Shown one piece after another: positions 37,122 to 46,969 of a stretch of 64,000 nucleotides of DNA. A model generated the notes under the pieces. The model searched no databases, was not told the DNA's origin, and saw nothing but the letters and a program-made list of their open reading frames with translations. Position numbers and translations under genes: made by a program. The stretch is from Bacteroidota bacterium. GTDB taxonomy: Bacteria > Bacteroidota > Bacteroidia > Chitinophagales > Chitinophagaceae. Position 1 is the first letter of the stretch. Every line of letters starts with the position of its first letter. The stretch covers positions 43,887 through 107,886 of the forward strand of contig JAFEAF010000010.1 of NCBI GenBank assembly GCA_018266555.1, read 5' to 3'.

Positions 37122-39509
37122 TCACTCTGTCCTCAAACTATCTACAGGGTTTGCAATGGCTGCCTTGATTACATGAAACATAATAGTCAGCAAAGCAATA
37201 ACGATGGACAGCAGCCCGGCCGCAATAAAAATCCACCACTCCATATTAATCCGATACGAATAACCATCCAGCCATTTTTGCATGGCATACCAGGCAATTG
37301 GTGATGCAATGACAAATGAAATGATAACGAGTTTTAAAAAATCTTTTGAAATTAATGATGTGATATTAAAAACAGATGCACCGAGCACTTTTCGCACACC
37401 TATTTCTTTGGTGCGATTCTCCGCCGAATACGCTGCCAGCGCAAACAAACCTAAACAAGAAATAAAAATAGTAAGCGCTGCAAACAAAGAAGCCAATTTT
37501 CCTGTTCGCTGCGTTTCATCAAACTTTCTTGCATACGCTTCATCGGCAAATACATACTCAAACGGGTATTGGGGATTATAAGCCTTAAACACTTTTTCTA
37601 TTTTAGCAAGATCAGATGTCGTACTATTTGCCGTGTTTAGTTTTAAATGAAGAACATATCCGCTGCTGCCGGCGGGACCAAAAACCATCATCGGGTTAAT
37701 GTCTTTTTGATAGGGCGATTCCAGTATAAAATCTTTTATGACACCGATGACATGCCATTGTTGTGTATTATCATCCACAGATTTTATGGTGATACCAATT
37801 GGATCTTTCAGGTGCATAGCTTTCACAGCGGATTCATTGAGCAATACCGCTGTACTGTCTGTTGGATAATTATAAATGTCAATATCCCGGCCTGCTATTA
37901 ATTTTACGCCAATCGTTTTTACAAAATCAGCATCGCTGCCAAATCGTACAAAATCTGTTTTTTCATCCTGCTTAGTACTTCCGGGCCAAGAAAAACCCCA
38001 ACTGTCACTCCATCTTCTTGTAATGGGATTGGCGCTGCGGGTGATGGAAGTAACGGCGCCGCTGCTTAGCAATTCATTTTTTATTACAGCATAATGTTTG
38101 TCTATATCTCCCTGGCCAAACATATAAACCAGGTTATTCCTGTTGTAGCCTGCATCCCGGTCTAATGTAAACTGAATTTGTTTTTTTACAATAAGCGTAC
38201 TGATGATAAGTACAATGGCAAATGTAAACTGAACCACCACCAATACCTTGCGGGGATTAATAGCCGCTTCCGCTTTTTTAAACGTTCCTTTTAAAACTTT
38301 CACCGGTTTAAATGATGAAAGAAAAAATGCGGGGTAACTGCCTGCCAGTATTCCTGAAATCAAAATAAATAAAACAGAAAATAACCAAAACGAAGACGAA
38401 GCATAATCAACGAAAAGCTCTTTATTCACCAACTTGTTAAACCCACTTAAACTTATTTGCACAATAAGCAATGCAAATAAAAATGCAGTTAATGAAAACA
38501 AAATACTTTCTCCAATGAATTGCATTATTAATTTTCCACGTTGTGCGCCCATCACTTTCCTGATGCCAACTTCCTTCGCTCTTTTTTCACTGCGTGCCGT
38601 GCTTAAATTCATAAAGTTGATGCAGGCAATTAATAAAATAAAAGCGGCGATAACCATAAATAACCGGACAGCAGTTATCGGGCCATCCGTCAATTTTCCA
38701 TTTTCAGATTTTGAGTATAAATAAGCCCTGTTCATAGGTTGTGTAAACACTTCCGTTGTAGATGGAAAGGCGGAACCTTTTGTATGATTGATAGTGATGT
38801 CTTTGATTTTTTTGTCAAATACAGCTTGTGCGGCCCCGGGTTTTAATAATACATAAGTAAATACGCTATTGTTGCCCCAACTGCTGTCGCTCCAGCCAAT
38901 TTTATCCATATAAGACCAGGGCAGTAAATATTCAAAATCAAACTTGGTATTATTGGGCAAATCTTTCAGTACGGCGGTTACCGTGCAATTGTGAACGCTG
39001 TCAATACGAACAGTTTCACCTACAGCGTTCCCATTGCCAAAAAATTTTTTTGCCAATTGTTCTGTAAGTACAATATTGTAGCTGCTGCTTAAACATTTCC
39101 GGATGCTGCCTTCCTTTAATGGAAAATCAAACACATTCAAAAAACCGCTATCTGCAAAAGCGCCGGTTACATTCAGGCGTGTGTCGTTATGTGTAAGTAA
39201 AAAGGTTACATTGTTATAGCGTACTGCGTCTTCCACTTCGGGGTAATCGTTTTTTAAAGTAGTTGCCAGGATTTTTGGAGTATTGGGCCAGGCCCATTTA
39301 TTGCCTTGTCCATCTTTATCCCGGTTGTACATTAAATAAATCCTGTCCTCGTTTTTATAAAAGCGGTCGGTACTCAATTGATTTTGTACCCACAATAAAA
39401 TAAGCATAGCAGCAGCCATGCCTACGGCAAGACCCGCAATGTTTATAAAAGCAAAGCCCTTATTACGGCGAAGATTGCGAATGGCAGTTTTTAAATAATT
39501 CTTTATCAT
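37122..39509 (-). CDS. ABC permease P5 of the array
   Basis: 795 residues, ATG start. It belongs to the second subgroup of the array: TM1 is followed by LLWVQNQLSTDRF (a Trp two residues before the acidic/Gln segment), and the first coupling motif is preceded by TARSEKRAKEVGIRKVMGA. Second coupling motif TKEIGVRKVLGAS. The pre-FtsX1 motif is PMNRAYLYSKSENGK, a variant of the PMN-W-LYSDFKNGK pattern in P6 and P7. Tail NPVDSLRTE. Confidence 0.93.
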   Translation of the reverse strand: MIKNYLKTAIRNLRRNKGFAFINIAGLAVGMAAAMLILLWVQNQLSTDRFYKNEDRIYLMYNRDKDGQGNKWAWPNTPKILATTLKNDYPEVEDAVRYNNVTFLLTHNDTRLNVTGAFADSGFLNVFDFPLKEGSIRKCLSSSYNIVLTEQLAKKFFGNGNAVGETVRIDSVHNCTVTAVLKDLPNNTKFDFEYLLPWSYMDKIGWSDSSWGNNSVFTYVLLKPGAAQAVFDKKIKDITINHTKGSAFPSTTEVFTQPMNRAYLYSKSENGKLTDGPITAVRLFMVIAAFILLIACINFMNLSTARSEKRAKEVGIRKVMGAQRGKLIMQFIGESILFSLTAFLFALLIVQISLSGFNKLVNKELFVDYASSSFWLFSVLFILISGILAGSYPAFFLSSFKPVKVLKGTFKKAEAAINPRKVLVVVQFTFAIVLIISTLIVKKQIQFTLDRDAGYNRNNLVYMFGQGDIDKHYAVIKNELLSSGAVTSITRSANPITRRWSDSWGFSWPGSTKQDEKTDFVRFGSDADFVKTIGVKLIAGRDIDIYNYPTDSTAVLLNESAVKAMHLKDPIGITIKSVDDNTQQWHVIGVIKDFILESPYQKDINPMMVFGPAGSSGYVLHLKLNTANSTTSDLAKIEKVFKAYNPQYPFEYVFADEAYARKFDETQRTGKLASLFAALTIFISCLGLFALAAYSAENRTKEIGVRKVLGASVFNITSLISKDFLKLVIISFVIASPIAWYAMQKWLDGYSYRINMEWWIFIAAGLLSIVIALLTIMFHVIKAAIANPVDSLRTE

Positions 39510-39574
39510 TTTATTAATGGCGAATTTTTAATGGTTAATTTCTCAATTCGTAATTTTTAATTCATAATGAGATC
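39510..39574 (-). repeat. Permease spacer, class C (P6/P5)
   Basis: A 65-bp spacer with two copies of TTTTTAATGG/TTAAT words and ATTCATAATGA, related to the P5/P4 and P10/P9 spacers. Confidence 0.5.
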
Positions 39575-41962
39575 TCACTCCGTTCTCAAACTTTTTACCG
39601 GGTTGGCAATTGCCGCTTTTATCGCCTGGAAACTTACGGTAAGCAACGTTATTGCCAATGCGCCTAATCCTGATACAATAAATATCCATAACGATATGGT
39701 TGTCCTGTATTCATATTGCTGCAACCAATGATGTAAATAATACCAGGCAAGCGGGATAGCCACCAGGCAGGAAATAATAACCAGCAATGCAAATTCTTTC
39801 GACAATAATTTCCATACATTATATACTGATGCTCCTAATACTTTTCTTACTCCAATTTCTTTTTTGCGTTGTTCTGCTACAAAAGAAGCCAGGCCGAATA
39901 ATCCAATACAGGAAATGAAAATGGCCAATATGGTAAAGAATGTGGCCAGACTTCCTATACGTTGTTCATCGGCAAACTTCTTTGCATAAGTTTCATCATT
40001 AAATGTGTAGGAGAATGGCGAAGAGGGATTATATATTTTAAAGATTGCCTCTATTTTGCTTAATGCAATTTTTGAAGGAACGTCGTGTTTGATAGCAATC
40101 GTAATTATACCGCCCCAACTTGGATCATAAAAAAATACGGTTGGTTTTACCGGTTCATATGGCGATTCCATCACCATATCTTTTATCACACCTACAACAT
40201 GATAGGCTTTATCATTAAAATTAATGGTTTGTCCAATTATGTCTTGCTTCATCCCGATTTGTTTCACTGCGGCTTCGTTCAATATCATTGCCGAACTATC
40301 CGTTGCAAAATCTTTTGAAAAATCCCTTCCCTCTTTTAATTCCCAGCCAATTGTTTTTCCAAAATTTACAGTAACAGCAATAGTTCCAAATGCCGGTATG
40401 GAGTTTGGATCCTTTCCCTGCCAGTTAAATCCGATCTGGTTCGCAAAAACATTCGTGGTAGGGCTTGATGATTGTGCCACATCGGCCACTGCACCCGTTG
40501 CAAGCAGGTCATTTCTTAAAGCATCATAATGTTTATCCAAATCCGGGGTTGATATGAAAATGGTAATCAATCCGTCTTTTTTATAATTTACAGGCCTGTC
40601 TTTGGCAAACTGAATTTGTTGAAAAACAATGATAGTTCCTATGATTAATGCGATGGAAAAAGTAAATTGAACAATTACTAATAATTTCCTGGGCAATGAT
40701 GCAAATCTACCGGCACGGAAAGTTCCCTTTAACACTTTAATAGGTTTGAACCTTGATAAATAAAGGGCAGGGTAGCTTCCCGAAATTAATCCGGTGATGA
40801 ATGTAAATGACAAAGAAATCAGCCAGAAAAATACATTATCCCAGGGCAAGCCAATCTGTTTATCGGCCAGGCTGTTGAATAAAGGCAATAACAGGATCAC
40901 CAGTAAGATTGAAAGAAGAAAGGAAATGAAAGCGACTAAAACAGATTCACTTAAAAATTGTATTATTAATTGAGTTCTTAAAGAGCCTACTGTTTTACGA
41001 ATGCCCACTTCTTTTGCCCGTTTTTCGCTGCGTGCCGTTGAAAGATTCATAAAATTGATGCAGGCGAGCATCAACACAAAAATGCCGATGATTAAAAACA
41101 GCCAAATAAATTGTATTTTCCCGCCATCCGGTTTACCATTTTTGAAATCACTGTACAATCGCCATTTGTTCATCGGAAATACATAAGCCTGCTCTACCCC
41201 GTCAGTCTTTGCATTTTTATGTGACATCACCACATTCTTTATTTTCTCCGTTTCGTTATCCATATTAATGTTATCAGCTACCTGTACATAACATTGCCAG
41301 GAATGATTGTTCCATTGAGTGGCAGACTCTTTTAACCAATTCTCAGTGGTTATATATTTTTTCCAGGACAGCAAATATTTGGAACCATAAAACGTGGTGT
41401 TGTCGGGAAAATCTTTAAACACACCTGCTACTTTATAAGAGTCTTTATTATCTAGTTTTATCATTTTGTTCATCGGATCTTCATTTCCAAACAATATTTT
41501 TGCCAAGGAAGCATTGATCAGTATAGCAGATGGGTCTTCCAATGAGTTGATATTCCCATTTATCATATTAAATGTAAACATGGCAGGAAATGAAGACTCA
41601 ACCCACATTCCTTTTTCATCTATTTTTTTATTACCAACTGCCAGTACATGATTAAAATTCCATGAAGCCATGGAGATATTTTTAAAATCGCTTCCATACT
41701 TGCTGCGCAATTCATTTCCAATTGGCATACATACCGCCTGTCCGGTGATCATTTTCCCGTCATTGTCAATGAATGTGGTCATCACCTGTGCTAACTTATC
41801 GTGATTATTGAAATATCTGTTATAAGTAACTTCATCCTTAATCCAGAATGCAATTAACATTACTACCGCCATGCCTGTTGCGAGTCCAACGATGTTAATA
41901 GTTGAATACACTTTGTTTTTAACGATATAACGCCAGGTTATTTTTAAATAATTTTTAAACAC
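39575..41962 (-). CDS. ABC permease P6 of the array (GTG start)
   Basis: 795 residues. The only suitable start is GTG at 41962, inside a sequence context repeated at P7 and P8. Second-subgroup features are AFWIKDEVTYNRYF after TM1, PMNKWRLYSDFKNGK before FtsX1, and the first coupling motif SEKRAKEVGIRKTVGS. The second coupling motif is unusual, KKEIGVRKVLGAS. Tail NPVKSLRTE. The upstream 96-bp spacer is 94/96 identical to the one before P7. Confidence 0.92.
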   Translation of the reverse strand: MFKNYLKITWRYIVKNKVYSTINIVGLATGMAVVMLIAFWIKDEVTYNRYFNNHDKLAQVMTTFIDNDGKMITGQAVCMPIGNELRSKYGSDFKNISMASWNFNHVLAVGNKKIDEKGMWVESSFPAMFTFNMINGNINSLEDPSAILINASLAKILFGNEDPMNKMIKLDNKDSYKVAGVFKDFPDNTTFYGSKYLLSWKKYITTENWLKESATQWNNHSWQCYVQVADNINMDNETEKIKNVVMSHKNAKTDGVEQAYVFPMNKWRLYSDFKNGKPDGGKIQFIWLFLIIGIFVLMLACINFMNLSTARSEKRAKEVGIRKTVGSLRTQLIIQFLSESVLVAFISFLLSILLVILLLPLFNSLADKQIGLPWDNVFFWLISLSFTFITGLISGSYPALYLSRFKPIKVLKGTFRAGRFASLPRKLLVIVQFTFSIALIIGTIIVFQQIQFAKDRPVNYKKDGLITIFISTPDLDKHYDALRNDLLATGAVADVAQSSSPTTNVFANQIGFNWQGKDPNSIPAFGTIAVTVNFGKTIGWELKEGRDFSKDFATDSSAMILNEAAVKQIGMKQDIIGQTINFNDKAYHVVGVIKDMVMESPYEPVKPTVFFYDPSWGGIITIAIKHDVPSKIALSKIEAIFKIYNPSSPFSYTFNDETYAKKFADEQRIGSLATFFTILAIFISCIGLFGLASFVAEQRKKEIGVRKVLGASVYNVWKLLSKEFALLVIISCLVAIPLAWYYLHHWLQQYEYRTTISLWIFIVSGLGALAITLLTVSFQAIKAAIANPVKSLRTE

Positions 41963-42058
41963 GTTGTATATTATTTTGTACCAGCCTTCTGCTGGCAGGT
42001 GATGAATTTTAATTGAAAATTTTTTTTCAACATTTAAAATCTAAAATTTATAATAGTT
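41963..42058 (-). repeat. Permease spacer, class B (P7/P6)
   Basis: 96 bp, differing from the P8/P7 spacer (44417-44512) at only two positions. On the transcribed strand it carries CCAGC-AGAAG-GCTGG about 20 nt before the GTG start, and the same CAACATTTAAAAT block as class A. Confidence 0.85.
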
Positions 42059-44416
42059 CTACTCTGTTCGCAATGATTTCACCGGGTTGGCCCTCGCTGC
42101 CCGGATCGTAATCAAACTAACCACACCCAGGGTAAGGAGCAATATGGCTGCGCCTACAAAACCAAATATCCACACCGTGATAGTAACACGATAATCATAT
42201 TTCTGCAGCCAGCTATTCATGGCCCACCAGCTCAACGGAACGGCTATTACAAATGCAAGTAAAACCAGGCGTAAAAATTCTTTGGATATTAATAATAATA
42301 TTTGCCCTACAGAAGCACCAACAACTTTCCTGATACCGATTTCCCGGATTCTTTTTTCGATTGTAAAAGATGCAAGTCCTGCTAATCCGAGACAACAAAT
42401 AAAGATAGCCAGCCCGGCAAAAATATTTGTGAGCCTGCTGATCAGTTTTTCTGTAATAAATTTTTTTTCAAATTCCTGGTCAATAAAACTATACTCAAAC
42501 GGCACGGATGGATTATATTTTTTAAACACATTACCAATTGCTCCAAACGCTTTTTGCGGCTGAATATGATCATTAAGACGGATGTTCACCACATTGGCCT
42601 GATCAGGCTTGTAATAAATCATCATGGGCTCCACAGGACTAAAAGGAGAATCCATCACGATGTTTTCAATAACGCCTGTCACTGTGTAGGTTCTTTTGCC
42701 GTAACGAACCTGCATACCTATCGGATCTTTTATTCCCATTGCATCTATTGCAGCTTTATTGAACATGATGGATAATGAATCAGAAGGCATACCGCTGAAG
42801 TCTTTTCCCATAAGTATTTTTATACCGGCTGTTTTTGTGAAATCAACATCAGCTGTAAAGCCGGTAAAAATAATATTGCTGTTAGCCGGTTTACCTGGCC
42901 AGTCGGGTGATGGAGACTTCCACCATATTTCAGTTAGAGGAGAGAAGGTCCTGGTTACTGAGGATATAAATCCGCTATTTAATAATTCCTGCCGGATAAT
43001 GTTGTAATTTTTATGGATGTCCTCTGATGACGGTATCATGATCAGGTTATTGGGATTGTAGCCGAGGTTCCTGTTTTTTACGTGCTGGATTTGCTGATAT
43101 ACTACAATAGTGGCAGAAATGAGCAGAATAGAAATCACAAACTGGCTCACTACTAAAACACGACGGGGTATCATCGCTTTTTTACCGGGTAAGAAAGTCC
43201 CTTTTAAAACCCTGACGGGATTGAACGATGAAAGATATAATGCAGGGTAACTGCCTGCGATGATACCGGTAAATAAAATAATAGCTGCGGCGCCAATCCA
43301 AAAATTCAGTTGTCCAATATTTAGTGCCAGTTGCTTTCCTACAAGTAAATTGAATGAAGGCAATAAAAGAAATACGGCTGCTATTGAAAATATAAAAGCC
43401 AGAAAAGAAAGAATCATTGACTCGGCATAAAATTGCATGATCAATTGTTTTTTTCCGGAGCCCAATGTTTTGCGAACGCCTACTTCTTTGGCCCGTTTTT
43501 CTGAACGTGCAGTGGACAGGTTCATAAAGTTTACACAGGCCACCAGCAATATGATAATGGCAATGATGCTGAACAATCTTACGTACTCAATCATGCCACC
43601 TACATTTTTCCCGTTTTTGAAATCACTGTACAGGTGCCATTTGTTCATGGGAAAAACAAAGTATGTGCTTATAGCATCATTCAGGTCATGTTGTTTTTTT
43701 ACAGTGTTTACAATTTTTTCAAGCGTTTCCGGTTTAGTGCCCGGTGCGGCCTGCAGATACACTTTCCAGGAAGAATTAACCCACTCATTCATTTGTTGTT
43801 TTACATCGGGGTCAGAGAAATTAAATGATTTTATAAAATCAAACTGAATAGTAGAGTTCCCGGGCGGATCGGCGACAATAGCTGTTACTTTCATGTCGGT
43901 GCTGTTGTCAATCCGCAATACTTTTCCAATCGGTTCATCTTTTCCAAAAAAAGAAGTGGCAGTAGATTGCGTCAGTGCGATGGACAATGGATCATTCATT
44001 ACAGAGGAGACATTTCCTTTGATCCCTTTAAAAGAAAACATATCAAAAAAATTGCCTCCGACAGTCAGCCCTGTCTTTTTTATCTGTTGATCACCATAAT
44101 TAAAAATATGAGGCTCCGGGTATGTAGTAACTACTGCATTTTTAATTTGCGGGTATCCTTTCTCCAAAGCAGGCGCCAGAGGCAACACCATATTGGGATC
44201 CGTCATTACCTGGTTTTTAAAATCCCTGGTTGCCATTACCTGGTACGTAGTGGAATAATTTTTATTGAACTTATCAAATGATAATTCATCTTGCACCCAT
44301 AGTAAAATAAAAATGGTGCAGGTCATTCCAATGGTAAGGCCCACCACATTTGTAATAGAAAATCCTTTATTGCGGAATAAATTTCTCCAGGCTATTTTTA
44401 AATAATTTTTTAACAC
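42059..44416 (-). CDS. ABC permease P7 of the array (GTG start)
   Basis: 785 residues, the shortest. GTG start at 44416 in the repeated context. Second-subgroup protein: LLWVQDELSFDKFN after TM1, PMNKWHLYSDFKNGK before FtsX1 (nearest to P6), first coupling motif EKRAKEVGVRKTLGSGKK. The second coupling motif is IREIGIRKVVGAS. Second periplasmic domain ILMGKDFSGMPSDS. The C-terminus departs from the others before the tail (LGVVSLITIRAARANPVKSLRTE in part). Confidence 0.92.
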   Translation of the reverse strand: MLKNYLKIAWRNLFRNKGFSITNVVGLTIGMTCTIFILLWVQDELSFDKFNKNYSTTYQVMATRDFKNQVMTDPNMVLPLAPALEKGYPQIKNAVVTTYPEPHIFNYGDQQIKKTGLTVGGNFFDMFSFKGIKGNVSSVMNDPLSIALTQSTATSFFGKDEPIGKVLRIDNSTDMKVTAIVADPPGNSTIQFDFIKSFNFSDPDVKQQMNEWVNSSWKVYLQAAPGTKPETLEKIVNTVKKQHDLNDAISTYFVFPMNKWHLYSDFKNGKNVGGMIEYVRLFSIIAIIILLVACVNFMNLSTARSEKRAKEVGVRKTLGSGKKQLIMQFYAESMILSFLAFIFSIAAVFLLLPSFNLLVGKQLALNIGQLNFWIGAAAIILFTGIIAGSYPALYLSSFNPVRVLKGTFLPGKKAMIPRRVLVVSQFVISILLISATIVVYQQIQHVKNRNLGYNPNNLIMIPSSEDIHKNYNIIRQELLNSGFISSVTRTFSPLTEIWWKSPSPDWPGKPANSNIIFTGFTADVDFTKTAGIKILMGKDFSGMPSDSLSIMFNKAAIDAMGIKDPIGMQVRYGKRTYTVTGVIENIVMDSPFSPVEPMMIYYKPDQANVVNIRLNDHIQPQKAFGAIGNVFKKYNPSVPFEYSFIDQEFEKKFITEKLISRLTNIFAGLAIFICCLGLAGLASFTIEKRIREIGIRKVVGASVGQILLLISKEFLRLVLLAFVIAVPLSWWAMNSWLQKYDYRVTITVWIFGFVGAAILLLTLGVVSLITIRAARANPVKSLRTE

Positions 44417-44512
44417 GTTGTATATTATTTTGAACCAGCCTTCTGCTGGCAGGTGATGAATTTTAATTGAAATTTTTTTTTCAACATTTAAAATCTAAAA
44501 TTTATAATAGTT
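44417..44512 (-). repeat. Permease spacer, class B (P8/P7)
   Basis: 96 bp, two differences from 41963-42058. The CCAGC/GCTGG hairpin and GTG start context are conserved although P8 belongs to the other permease subgroup than P6 and P7. Confidence 0.85.
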
Positions 44513-46906
44513 CTACTCTGTTCTCAATGATTTAACCGGGTTTGCCATCGCTGCTTTGATGCTCTGATATGCGACTGTTGCCATTGCAATAAATAAAATA
44601 ATTGCAATAGCAAGAACAAACACTCCGATACCTATGCTGATACGGTATTTAAAATCCTGCAGCCAGCTATTCATCAGCCACCAGGCAATAGGCGCTGCTA
44701 CTACAAATGCTATTGTTATCAAACTACCAAACTCTTTTCCGAATATCCACAGTATCTCAGCCACACTGCTTCCTAAAACTTTCCTGATGCCGATCTCTTT
44801 TGTTTTTTGTGCCGCCATGAATGATACAAGACCATACAACCCCAAACAGCCAATAAATATGGCAATAAGTGAAAATGCTGTAATAAGCTTCAGCATCATT
44901 CCTTCTGTTTCATAAAACTCCGATATCTGCTCATCCAAAAACTGGTATTCGTAAATTTTACCAGGGTGAAAACTGTTCCATTTTTTTTCCAATGCAGGCA
45001 AAACGGATTTTATTTTATTCATATTAATCTTTACTGCATAGTCGTTGTAATTATCTGTATAGGTGGTGATAAGGGTTGCATTGATGTCTTCATGAAACGA
45101 GCCATCATGAAAATCTTTTACCACGCCTGCAATGGTTCCTGAAATATCTCCGTTGAAAAATATTTTTTTACCTAATGCTTCTTCCGGTGATTGTAATCCC
45201 AGCTTTTTTACCAAAGTTTGATTAACCAAAAGCTCTCTGACACTATCCGAAGGAAAAATGTTTCTTCCAGCCGCCAATTGCATATCAAAAGTTTTCAGGT
45301 ACTGGTCATCACCTGCTTTAATGCTGGTACGAAATAATTCACTTTCTGTTCTTGTATCAAATTTTATCGTGGTAGCCCACATATTCTGTGATGATGGAGC
45401 ATCGCTGCATTGAGACACCGTTTGCACTCCGGGTATAGCGGCTAATTCATTTTGCAAAGCTTTTGTAGCCTTGCTCGCAGAATCATAACCGGTAGGTATC
45501 ATGACAATAGCATCTTTATTAAAACCGAGATCCGATTTTTTTGCAAACCGCATTTGCTGGGTAATCACTATCATGCCGATGATCAGCATCAAGGAGATTG
45601 CAAATTGAGTAACGATTAATGTTCTTCTTGTATTAAAACCACCAATATGCTGTTGCGAAAGTTTTCCTTTTAATGCGGAAACCGGGCGGAAACCGGAAAG
45701 TATGAGACCAGGATAAGAGCCTGCAAGGAAAATAACAACTAATGCTAATAAGGGAAGAAATGTTATCATTAGAATATCTGAGAAAATATGAATGCTCATT
45801 TGAGTTTTGAACCATTCATTCACCGATGGAAGCGCCAGGTAAGACAGACCGATGGCAACTACAGTTGCCATTATAGTAATTAAAGCTGTTTCAGCAATGA
45901 ATTGCCAGAAAAGTTGTCCTCGCAAACTGCCTAACACTTTTCTGATACCCACTTCTTTGGCCCTCTTCAATGCTTGTGCCGTGGCAAGATTAATAAAATT
46001 TACACAGGCAGTGATGATAAGAAATAGCCCGATAAAAGATAAAATCCACAGGTTTCTTTTTTCCATGACACCGTTGTACCGTGCATCAAAATGAACATCG
46101 GCTAATGGCTGTAATTTATAATGATGAACATTTTTACTATCGGCCCTGTACTTGGTAACATAAGCCGGTAATAATTTTTCAACCTGCGCAATGGAGACAT
46201 TGGGCTTCAGTAGGGCGTAACATTGTAATTCAGTAGAGATGCCACCCCATGCATCGTCTTTAGTATACCAATCGTTTTGCGAATGAATCAGCGATACCCA
46301 TGATAAATATATTTCGGATTTCAGATCGGTATTGGACGGAATGTCTTTTAAAACTCCGGTAATTTTAAAATTGTCCCGGTTCTCATACCGAAATGTTTTA
46401 TTAATAACATCGGTCGTACCGAAATATTTTTTTGCAAGATGTTCGGTAATGACAGCCGTATTAGGCTCGGTCAATGCTGTTTTTTTATCACCTTGTAGTA
46501 ATGGGAAATTGAATATGTTGAAAAACTCAGGCTCTGCGTAAGATACACCTTCGGTTTCTTTAAACTTTTTTTCTTCATTTCTCTCTTTGATGTTTATTAA
46601 AGCATTCCGGAATGTAACAATCCGTGCTACATCTTCAGCAAAATCATAATCGGTTCGGAATGCTTTGCCAAAAGGCGGCGGCACACTGGGGGCATAACTG
46701 ATCTGGTCCCTTTGCTGTTCGGTTACAAACCGGTATATCCTGTCAGCGTTTTTATGAAAATTATCAAAGCTCAGGTGATATTTTACCAACGTAAAAATCA
46801 GGATGCAACAGGCCATACTCAAGGCAAGGCCCAATACATTAATGGAGCCATACACCCTGTTTTTCCGGAGATTTCTGAATGCTATTTTGAAATAGTTTTT
46901 AAACAC
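44513..46906 (-). CDS. ABC permease P8 of the array (GTG start)
   Basis: 797 residues, GTG start at 46906. First-subgroup protein: FTLVKYHLSFDNF after TM1 (no Trp); the pre-FtsX1 motif is divergent (LADVHFDARYNGVMEKRN). Coupling motifs LKRAKEVGIRKVLGSLRG and TKEIGIRKVLGSS. First periplasmic domain ITEHLAKKYFGTTDVINK. Tail NPVKSLRTE. Its leader is the shorter, 63-bp class B spacer. Confidence 0.92.
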   Translation of the reverse strand: MFKNYFKIAFRNLRKNRVYGSINVLGLALSMACCILIFTLVKYHLSFDNFHKNADRIYRFVTEQQRDQISYAPSVPPPFGKAFRTDYDFAEDVARIVTFRNALINIKERNEEKKFKETEGVSYAEPEFFNIFNFPLLQGDKKTALTEPNTAVITEHLAKKYFGTTDVINKTFRYENRDNFKITGVLKDIPSNTDLKSEIYLSWVSLIHSQNDWYTKDDAWGGISTELQCYALLKPNVSIAQVEKLLPAYVTKYRADSKNVHHYKLQPLADVHFDARYNGVMEKRNLWILSFIGLFLIITACVNFINLATAQALKRAKEVGIRKVLGSLRGQLFWQFIAETALITIMATVVAIGLSYLALPSVNEWFKTQMSIHIFSDILMITFLPLLALVVIFLAGSYPGLILSGFRPVSALKGKLSQQHIGGFNTRRTLIVTQFAISLMLIIGMIVITQQMRFAKKSDLGFNKDAIVMIPTGYDSASKATKALQNELAAIPGVQTVSQCSDAPSSQNMWATTIKFDTRTESELFRTSIKAGDDQYLKTFDMQLAAGRNIFPSDSVRELLVNQTLVKKLGLQSPEEALGKKIFFNGDISGTIAGVVKDFHDGSFHEDINATLITTYTDNYNDYAVKINMNKIKSVLPALEKKWNSFHPGKIYEYQFLDEQISEFYETEGMMLKLITAFSLIAIFIGCLGLYGLVSFMAAQKTKEIGIRKVLGSSVAEILWIFGKEFGSLITIAFVVAAPIAWWLMNSWLQDFKYRISIGIGVFVLAIAIILFIAMATVAYQSIKAAMANPVKSLRTE

Positions 46907-46969
46907 GTTGTTTATTATTTTAAACCTGCCTTCTGCTGGCAGGTGATGAATTTTAAATTATAAATAATA
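46907..46969 (-). repeat. Permease spacer, class B short form (P9/P8)
   Basis: 63 bp. The part next to the P8 GTG matches the other two class B spacers; here the hairpin arms are CCTGCC/GGCAGG. The distal half is lost, as if by a deletion. Confidence 0.75.
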
